Shown piece after piece: positions 1 to 4,799 of a stretch of DNA of 7,775 nucleotides. The stretch's first letter is position 1; each line of letters starts with the position of its first letter. A program made the translations under genes and the position numbers. The notes beneath the pieces were generated by a model. That model saw only the letters and a list, made by a program, of their open reading frames with translations, had not been told where the DNA came from and made no database searches. Source of the DNA: DATKMG01 sp041476565 (lineage in GTDB: Bacteria > Acidobacteriota > Terriglobia > Versatilivoradales > Versatilivoraceae); assembly GCA_041476565.1 (NCBI GenBank), contig JBGOTQ010000360.1, positions 1 to 7,775 on the forward strand, in the 5' to 3' direction.

Positions 1-2
1 CC

Positions 3-620
3 ACACTGGTAAATCTCCTGCCACGTTTCTTTGATCCTTCTGACGGGCAAATTCTGGTCGATGGCATCGACATCCGAGATTTAACCTTAGACTCCTTACG
101 CTCTTTGATGGGGCTGGTCACACAGGAAACAATTCTTTTCAACGACACGGCCCGCAATAACATCTGTTACGGCCGCGACAAGGTCAGTGATGAGGAGGTC
201 TTGGCCGCTAGCAGAGCTGCACTAGCCCATGATTTCATTGAACAAATGCCTCAGCAATACGAATCACTGATTGGAGAACGGGGACAAAAGCTCTCGGGTG
301 GTGAACGCCAGCGGATCGCCATTGCCCGGGCTCTTTTGAAGAACTCACCTATCCTGATCCTGGATGAAGCAACATCGGCCCTGGATTCTGAATCCGAAAT
401 CCTGGTTCAGAAAGCCCTCTCCAATCTGATGCAGGGGCGCACCGTAATCGTGATCGCGCATCGCCTCTCTACTATCCGGAGAGCTGACAAGATCGTAGTT
501 CTTGACCAAGGCCAGATTGGTGAAGTCGGGACTCATGCGGATTTAATTGAAAAGGGGGGAATTTATCAGCGTCTCCACGATTTGCAGTTCTCAGAGATCG
601 ATTCCACCTGGGTCGTGTGA
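3..620 (+). CDS. ABC exporter, C-terminal part of the ATP-binding domain (MsbA-like lipid flippase type), 5' truncated
   Basis: The frame is open from the first bases, so this is the last 205 residues of a longer protein whose membrane domain lies outside the window. The fragment begins just after the Walker A motif ('TLVNLLPRFFDP' normally follows GKS). It contains the Q-loop Gln (visible residue 41, 'LVTQET'), the ABC signature LSGGE (97-101), Walker B ILILDE with catalytic Glu122, the D-loop SALD and the switch His153 ('AHRLST'). These are the hallmarks of a type IV (ABCB/MsbA class) exporter, in which transmembrane and ATPase domains are fused and dimerise in the inner membrane. By family knowledge such proteins export lipid A core, other lipids, peptides or drugs. 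The MsbA reading is inference from its place in a housekeeping cluster, because the substrate-determining half is missing. All motifs present look intact and active. The stop codon lies 6 bases before yicC. Confidence 0.93.
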   Translation, partial: TLVNLLPRFFDPSDGQILVDGIDIRDLTLDSLRSLMGLVTQETILFNDTARNNICYGRDKVSDEEVLAASRAALAHDFIEQMPQQYESLIGERGQKLSGGERQRIAIARALLKNSPILILDEATSALDSESEILVQKALSNLMQGRTVIVIAHRLSTIRRADKIVVLDQGQIGEVGTHADLIEKGGIYQRLHDLQFSEIDSTWVV

Positions 621-626
621 AATTCT

Positions 627-1523
627 ATGATTAAGAGCATGACCGGCTTCGGTCGCGGCCGCTACGAGGGAAACACCTTTGCTTGCACCGTCGAAATCAA
701 ATCGGTCAATCACCGGTTTCTGGACCCCCACGTGAGACTCCCGTCTGAGCTGAGCGAGTTGGAGTTGCCCATCAGACGATGGATTCAGAATCGAATTAAG
801 CGGGGACGGATCGACCTAGTCCTCACTGTCGAAAAAAACGAAACTCTCAGCTTCGGCCTGAACCCCTCAATCCTTCAGGCCTACCTGAGTGCCTTTGAGC
901 AGTTGCGGACCGACTTTGGCATCCACGGAGAGATCGATCCGGTGCAGTTACTTCGAACACCTGGTATCATGAATTTGGAGTCGGTCAACCTTTCAGGGGA
1001 GGCTCTAGAAGTAACCCAAAAGGGCATCGAACAGGCTGTCCAAGCCGCCCTTCAAGCCTTGGACGCCATGAGGGGGGATGAAGGGAAGGCTTTGTGCTCG
1101 GATATCCTCAGACGCCTTCAAATCATCGAAACGGAAGCCGCATCTATCAAATCGATGACTGTCGGGACCCTGAGCTCCTATCAGGAGAGATTGCAGATGC
1201 GCTTGGGTGAACTGCTGAAAGGGGTCCCCTTGGATCCCGCTAGAGTGGTACAGGAAGCTGCCTTTTATGTGGAGCGCAGTGACATCAGTGAAGAACTGAC
1301 ACGACTCGAAAGCCATGTGGAGCAATCGAGAGGGTTGCTCACCAAGGGCCAGGACGTGGGTAAGACCATGGATTTTCTGTTGCAGGAGATGAATCGAGAG
1401 GCCACCACCATACTCTCCAAGACCACCGGTTTGGTCGGAGAGGGTATGGACATCTCCAATAAGGCCATCTTGATCAAGAGCGAGATTGAGAAAATCCGCG
1501 AACAGGCTCAAAACCTGGAGTAG
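627..1523 (+). CDS. yicC: YicC/YloC family endoribonuclease
   Basis: This 298-residue protein opens with MIKSMTGFGR, the near-invariant N-terminus of the YicC family, followed by 'VEIKSVNHRFLD'. The C-terminal DUF1732 region (about 213-298) has 'MDFLLQEMNREA' and ends in 'EIEKIREQAQNLE', both family signatures. The length is close to the usual 285-300. Members are cytoplasmic endoribonucleases; Escherichia coli YicC has been linked to degradation of the small RNA RyhB, and loss causes stationary-phase defects. The role here is transferred from the family. The start at 627 is preferred over the in-frame ATG at 639 because the family N-terminus begins with the earlier residues. No strong ribosome binding site precedes it, and the gap to the ABC gene is only 6 bases, so coupled translation is likely. 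Between 'SK' (264-265) and 'EIEKIREQ' the segment is about five residues longer than in proteobacterial homologues as I remember them. The association with gmk and rpoZ is common in bacteria. Confidence 0.95.
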   Translation: MIKSMTGFGRGRYEGNTFACTVEIKSVNHRFLDPHVRLPSELSELELPIRRWIQNRIKRGRIDLVLTVEKNETLSFGLNPSILQAYLSAFEQLRTDFGIHGEIDPVQLLRTPGIMNLESVNLSGEALEVTQKGIEQAVQAALQALDAMRGDEGKALCSDILRRLQIIETEAASIKSMTVGTLSSYQERLQMRLGELLKGVPLDPARVVQEAAFYVERSDISEELTRLESHVEQSRGLLTKGQDVGKTMDFLLQEMNREATTILSKTTGLVGEGMDISNKAILIKSEIEKIREQAQNLE

Positions 1524-1525
1524 AT

Positions 1526-2149
1526 ATGCCCTCCGGAGGTCAGCTGTTTATAGTTTCTGCTCCCTCAGGGTCAGGAAAATCGACACTGGTGAACCAGGTT
1601 TTGAGGGAAGTTCCTGATTTGATCTTTTCCGTTTCCTTCACCACTCGGAATCCCCGGGGCCACGAGCGCGATGGCATTGAATATCATTTCGTAAGCGAAA
1701 ATGTCTTCGAGCAGATGATCGCCGAAGACCAGTTTATCGAGCACGCCAAAGTTTTTGACCATTATTACGGGACTGCCCGAACAACGGTGGAGGTGGCATC
1801 CGCTCAAGGGAAGGATGTGATTCTGGACATCGAAGCCGAGGGGGCCACCCAGGTGAGGGGACAGATCGCGGATACTGTATCTATTTTCATTTTTCCGCCC
1901 TCTTACTCGGCCTTGAAGAACCGACTCGAGCAGCGTGGCCAGGACCAGCAGGAGACCATCCAGAAGCGCCTGGACTGGGCCAAGCAGGCGGAGATAACCC
2001 GATATCGGGAGTATGATTTTGTAATTGTTAACGAAGACCTTTCGCTTTCAGTCACTTTGTTGAAATCCATCATTTTTGCAGAACGCTGCCGCAAGAAGCG
2101 TTTAATCGAACGGATTGAATCTATTATTATGACCTTTGGAGGAATTTGA
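1526..2149 (+). CDS. gmk: Guanylate kinase
   Basis: This cytoplasmic enzyme phosphorylates GMP (and dGMP) to GDP with ATP, feeding GTP and (p)ppGpp pools. The 207-residue length is typical. The P-loop is 'APSGSGKST' (12-20). The GMP-binding region is recognisable: 'SVSFTTR' with Arg41, 'NPR' with Arg44, 'DGIEYHF' with Tyr53, 'FIEHAKV' with Glu72, and 'YYGTAR' with Tyr81. The lid and C-terminal segments 'RLEQRGQD', 'IQKRLDWA' and 'YDFVIVNEDL' also match the family. One departure is the loop usually written DIDxQGA, here DIEAEGA (101-107), where Glu103 replaces an Asp known to contact GMP in yeast guanylate kinase. That change is conservative and activity is expected. The ATG at 1526 has GGAG at 1517-1520, lying in the end of yicC, and the intergenic gap is 2 bases, so translational coupling is likely. 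The last codons overlap the ribosome binding site of rpoZ. Confidence 0.97.
   Translation: MPSGGQLFIVSAPSGSGKSTLVNQVLREVPDLIFSVSFTTRNPRGHERDGIEYHFVSENVFEQMIAEDQFIEHAKVFDHYYGTARTTVEVASAQGKDVILDIEAEGATQVRGQIADTVSIFIFPPSYSALKNRLEQRGQDQQETIQKRLDWAKQAEITRYREYDFVIVNEDLSLSVTLLKSIIFAERCRKKRLIERIESIIMTFGGI
2138..2143 (+). promoter_or_regulatory. Ribosome binding site that fixes the rpoZ start
   Basis: GGAGGA, a near-perfect anti-16S match, lies inside the last codons of gmk, with 7 bases between it and the TTG at 2151. It argues for TTG 2151 over the in-frame TTG at 2136, which lies upstream of this site and would translate across it. The site overlaps gmk coding sequence, so translation of rpoZ is probably coupled to termination on gmk. 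Confidence 0.75.
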
Positions 2150-2150
2150 A

Positions 2151-2405
2151 TTGGCGACGCAACCACCTGGATCCCCCGAAAGCAAGTTTCGGTTTATCAT
2201 CATAGCTGCCCGGCGGGCACGTCAGTTACAGGGTGGCTCCCGTCCTCTGCTGACTCCTCAAACGAAGAAATTCACCAGCATCGCCCAGGAAGAGGTGGCC
2301 GCAGGTCTGGTCCCCTACGAGATTCCGGAAGTGCTGAAATCACAGAAAAAACGTGGAGCCAAGGGGAGTAACACCCATGCGAGAAACAAGAATTCAGAGG
2401 TCTGA
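2151..2405 (+). CDS. rpoZ: DNA-directed RNA polymerase omega subunit
   Basis: This is a small (84-residue) omega subunit, which latches the beta' C-terminal region and assists RNA polymerase assembly. In proteobacteria it also contributes to a ppGpp binding site. The diagnostic block is 'SKFRFIIIAARRARQLQGG' (about 11-29), matching the omega pattern of a hydrophobic strand followed by AA(K/R)RARQL and a Gly pair. A second conserved helix is 'IAQEEVAAGLVPYE' (about 44-57). The C-terminal tail is basic and low in complexity (KKRGAKGSNTHARNKN), as is common in this subunit. The chosen start is TTG at 2151, because GGAGGA at 2138-2143 is correctly spaced for it. Starting at TTG 2136 would add five residues (MEEFE) and overlap gmk. 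The gap to the gmk stop is 1 base. The gmk-rpoZ pair is a widespread arrangement. A spacer of about 100 bases follows. Confidence 0.92.
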   Translation: MATQPPGSPESKFRFIIIAARRARQLQGGSRPLLTPQTKKFTSIAQEEVAAGLVPYEIPEVLKSQKKRGAKGSNTHARNKNSEV

Positions 2406-2507
2406 AAGCCGGGATAGCTGAGATCGGAACGAATGGATGGCCCATGGTTAGGCCCTCCGAGCACATTCTGGCGAGAAACGGTCTTGCTTCAAGGCACGTT
2501 AAGCCCC
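2406..2507 (+). other. Spacer between rpoZ and coaBC, no gene
   Basis: This is about 100 bases of non-coding sequence. The coaBC frame is open back to an ATG at 2433, but the 25 residues it would add (MDGPWLGPPSTFW and so on) do not resemble the CoaBC N-terminus. No T-tailed hairpin and no convincing promoter were found. The only Shine-Dalgarno-like bases are AAGG at 2491-2494, 13 bases before the coaBC ATG, which is longer than ideal. Confidence 0.5.
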
Positions 2508-3719
2508 ATGAAAGTCCTTCTCGGCATTAGCGGCTGCATTGCCGCCTACAAGTCAGCAGAATTGCTTCGCCTGCTGCAGAAGCGGGGCCATGACATCTTT
2601 GTCGTGATGACGGAGAATGCTCAGCATTTTATCACTCCACTTACAATGGAGACCCTGAGCCGGCATCCGGTCATTACGCGAATGTTCCCTGAGAATGCCG
2701 TCCAACCCAACTGGGAGTCCCCGCTGGAGCATATCCATCTGGCTAATACCGCCGATGTGCTATTGGTGGCTCCGGCCACAGCCAATATCCTGGGTAAGTT
2801 TGCTCGTGGTATTGCTGATGACTTTCTTACCACGGCCTATCTGGCGACCCCCGCTCCCGTGGTAATTGCCCCTGCTATGAACGTCAATATGTGGAATCAT
2901 CCGGCCGTCCAGGAGAACTTGCAGGTACTGGCATCTCGAGGGAGCACTATTCTTGAACCCGAGGAGGGTTTTCTAGCCGAAGGCATTGAGGCCAAAGGAC
3001 GATTGGCCAGCCTGGAATGCATTGTGGCGGCAACAGAAAAGGCTTTCCTGGCCAAACAGGATCTACGCCAGGAGACGATTTTGATTACTGCAGGCCCCAC
3101 CTGTGAAGACCTGGATCCTGTGCGCTATCTCACCAATCGCTCTTCGGGGAAAATGGGATACCACATAGCGGCTGCGGCCCGGCGGCGGGGAGCCTCAACC
3201 CTGCTGGTCAGTGGACCTACTCCATTGGAACCTCCCGCGGGAGTGGATGTGGTCGTGATCCGTTCAGCCGAAGAGATGCGTCGGGAAGTCCTGGCAAGAC
3301 TTCCCAAAGCTACCATCGTCATTAAGGCTGCAGCAGTCGCGGACTTCCGCCCTAAGGTCAAGGCCCCTGAGAAGATCAAAAAAGCCGGTTCAGAACTGAC
3401 TTTGACCCTGGTTCCCACTCCCGATATTCTGTCGGAACTGGGACGAATCAAGGATAGTCGGATCTTGGTCGGTTTTGCGGCCGAAACCAGTATGGTCTTG
3501 GAGAATGCCCGAGACAAGCTAAAGGCCAAAAACCTCGACCTCTTGGTGGTCAATGATGTCACTGAATCAGGAGCCGGTTTTGAAGTAGATACCAACATCG
3601 TGACATTGCTATTTCGGGACGGCCGGGAGATCAAACTAGGGAAGCTGACCAAACTGGAGGTAGCCCATGCCATTTTGGACCAGGTTGTAGCTCTGAGAAA
3701 GCAGCAGTGCGCGGGATGA
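2508..3719 (+). CDS. coaBC: Bifunctional phosphopantothenoylcysteine decarboxylase / phosphopantothenate-cysteine ligase
   Basis: This 403-residue fusion enzyme performs two successive steps of coenzyme A synthesis. CoaB joins 4'-phosphopantothenate to cysteine using CTP, and the FMN-dependent CoaC decarboxylates the product to 4'-phosphopantetheine. The CoaC half (1 to about 185) has the flavin/phosphate motif 'GISGCIAAYKS' (6-16), the active-site His75 in 'EHIHLA', 'APATAN' (88-93) and the PxMNxxMW motif with Asn125. The CoaB half has 'ITAGPT' (193-198), 'NRSSGKMGY' with Asn210, 'AAAVADFRPK' (274-283) and 'APEKIKK' with Lys289. His75, Asn125, Asn210 and Lys289 fall at the same numbers as in Escherichia coli Dfp. 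The exception is position 158 in the flap, where 'LAEGIEAKGRLA' has Glu instead of the expected catalytic Cys (usual form ACGxxGxGR). ATG 2508 is chosen because 'MKVLLGISGC' is the family N-terminus. Confidence 0.95.
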   Translation: MKVLLGISGCIAAYKSAELLRLLQKRGHDIFVVMTENAQHFITPLTMETLSRHPVITRMFPENAVQPNWESPLEHIHLANTADVLLVAPATANILGKFARGIADDFLTTAYLATPAPVVIAPAMNVNMWNHPAVQENLQVLASRGSTILEPEEGFLAEGIEAKGRLASLECIVAATEKAFLAKQDLRQETILITAGPTCEDLDPVRYLTNRSSGKMGYHIAAAARRRGASTLLVSGPTPLEPPAGVDVVVIRSAEEMRREVLARLPKATIVIKAAAVADFRPKVKAPEKIKKAGSELTLTLVPTPDILSELGRIKDSRILVGFAAETSMVLENARDKLKAKNLDLLVVNDVTESGAGFEVDTNIVTLLFRDGREIKLGKLTKLEVAHAILDQVVALRKQQCAG

Positions 3720-3847
3720 ATTCTGTGTATTCATGAGAACTTCCAAGAGCACGGGCATTCTGTTCCTTGACAGGCGTCTGACCAGTGCGCGCATTCCGGA
3801 GTGTGATGCCGCAGCAAAGGGCGGACCGACCAGGAGACTGGAGACTC
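3720..3847 (+). other. Spacer between coaBC and udg, no supported gene
   Basis: The sequence is non-coding as far as I can tell. The udg frame extends upstream to a GTG at 3785, but the 21 extra residues look like translated spacer (many Arg, no family match). A TTGACA hexamer occurs at 3767-3772, but no good -10 element lies 16-18 bases downstream, so a promoter is possible but not supported. Confidence 0.45.
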
Positions 3848-4660
3848 ATGACAGATTCGAGAGGGTTTTATCTGGAACAACTGAAGGCCCGGCTGGAATA
3901 TTACCAAGAGATTGGCATCGAGAATCTTTCTCCCCAAGTACTCGCGTTCTTGCATAACCGGGCGAGTCCGCATCCGACTGACCAGATGACTTCTCCTCCC
4001 TCCGTACCCTTGCAGCTGGTCAGGGAAAGCTCACTCGATGCGTTAGAAACCCCGCAAACCCCCTCTATGTTCGAAACAAGCTTAAACCAGGTGGCACACG
4101 ACGAAACTCTCGAGCAGGTCCGTGATGACCTTGGAGACTGTCGACGCTGCAAATTGTGGCCTGCGCGAAACAGTATTGTATTTGGATCGGGAAATCCACG
4201 TGCTCAGCTGGTGTTTGTAGGGGAAGGGCCGGGTGCGGATGAAGATATGCAAGGGTTGCCCTTTGTCGGCAAGGCTGGGCAGTTGCTCACCAAGATCATT
4301 GAGTCCATCAACCTGAACCGCGAGGAAGTCTACATCTGCAACGTCGTCAAGTGCAGGCCCCCCAACAACCGTTTCCCCGAAAAAGATGAGATTGCGGCCT
4401 GTTCCCCTTTCCTGCTCCGACAGTTGGAGGTTATCAAACCCAAAGTCATCTGCTGTCTCGGAGCTGCCGCCGCTCAGACCCTACTGAATACGAAGGCTCC
4501 CATCGGAGCCCTCCGGGGGCGGTTCAGGGATTACCGTGGCACACAACTCATGGTCACTTATCACCCGGCATACCTGCTGCGGAACCCTTCAGCCAAACGA
4601 GAAGTTTGGGAGGATATGAAGAAGATCCGCGAAACTTTAAATCTCGAGAATCGAGGTTAG
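3848..4660 (+). CDS. Uracil-DNA glycosylase, family 4 (iron-sulfur type)
   Basis: This enzyme excises uracil from DNA, starting base excision repair of deaminated cytosine. The 270-residue protein has a catalytic domain from about residue 87 onward. Four cysteines typical of the 4Fe-4S family are present: Cys98 and Cys101 ('CRRC'), Cys169 ('VKCRPP') and Cys185 ('AACSPFL'). The uracil-pocket motif is 'GEGPGADED' (125-133), then 'GLPFVGKAGQLL', and the C-terminal catalytic loop is 'HPAYLLR' with His239. The KRRIH insertion that defines UdgX is absent, so this is an ordinary family 4 enzyme. Residues 1 to about 86 form an extension. Its start is helical and aromatic-rich ('FYLEQLKARLEYYQEIGI'), followed by a Pro/Ser/Thr-rich linker. 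ATG 3848 is preferred because GGAG lies at 3840-3843 and AGGAG at 3832-3836, and because 'LKARLEYYQEIG' resembles the usual beginning of such longer family members. The 3' end of the gene is built into the repeat that follows. Confidence 0.93.
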   Translation: MTDSRGFYLEQLKARLEYYQEIGIENLSPQVLAFLHNRASPHPTDQMTSPPSVPLQLVRESSLDALETPQTPSMFETSLNQVAHDETLEQVRDDLGDCRRCKLWPARNSIVFGSGNPRAQLVFVGEGPGADEDMQGLPFVGKAGQLLTKIIESINLNREEVYICNVVKCRPPNNRFPEKDEIAACSPFLLRQLEVIKPKVICCLGAAAAQTLLNTKAPIGALRGRFRDYRGTQLMVTYHPAYLLRNPSAKREVWEDMKKIRETLNLENRG

Positions 4661-4753
4661 AGGATCGAAGATCGACTGAATGAAATCTCCCAACTTATGT
4701 TACGATCCGATATCTCTATTACCATCCTCAATCTTCGATCCTCAGTCCTTAAA
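4643..4753. repeat. Degenerate 7-base repeats in two opposing blocks forming an inverted repeat between udg and priA
   Basis: On the + strand the units run without gaps: CTCGAGA (4643), ATCGAGG (4650), TTAGAGG (4657), ATCGAAG (4664), ATCGACT (4671). From 4726 the same unit appears reversed: CCTCAAT (4726), CTTCGAT (4733), CCTCAGT (4740), CCTTAAA (4747), whose complements are ATTGAGG, ATCGAAG, ACTGAGG, TTTAAGG. The consensus is ATYGARG. As a result 4660-4672 is an exact reverse complement of 4731-4743 (13 bp), extendable to 16 bp with one mismatch (4660-4675 with 4728-4743), around a loop of about 50 bases. No T run follows, so it does not look like an intrinsic terminator. The left block includes the last three codons and the stop of udg. 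It resembles in kind the short tandem heptanucleotide repeats of cyanobacteria or REP-type elements, but I do not recognise the family. Confidence 0.7.
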
Positions 4754-4799
4754 TGCATTAGCACTTCACAAAACTTCCGAATTGAGCTAAGAAAAGGGC

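Noticed and set aside
1005..1511. Minus-strand open frame of 168 residues
   Set aside because: It is antisense to yicC, which is a firm family match; no motif or ribosome binding site supports it.
2433..2507. Upstream ATG as the coaBC start
   Set aside because: The extra 25 residues do not fit the family, while ATG 2508 gives the expected MKVLLGISG N-terminus and brings the catalytic residues to the E. coli numbering.
3125..3673. Minus-strand open frame of 182 residues
   Set aside because: It lies entirely opposite the CoaB domain, has a skewed Ser/Arg-rich composition and shows no recognisable motif; it is a shadow of the coaBC reading frame.
3767..3772. TTGACA as a -35 promoter element for udg
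   Set aside because: The bases 16-18 positions downstream (around CGCATT) are a poor -10 match, so a single hexamer is not enough.
3733..3957. Plus-strand open frame of 74 residues between coaBC and udg
   Set aside because: It overlaps the udg N-terminus in another frame, is Arg-rich and matches nothing.
4660..4743. Inverted repeat as an intrinsic terminator of udg
   Set aside because: The stem is not GC-rich, the loop is about 58 bases for the 13-bp stem, and no T run follows, so a repeat element is the better reading.
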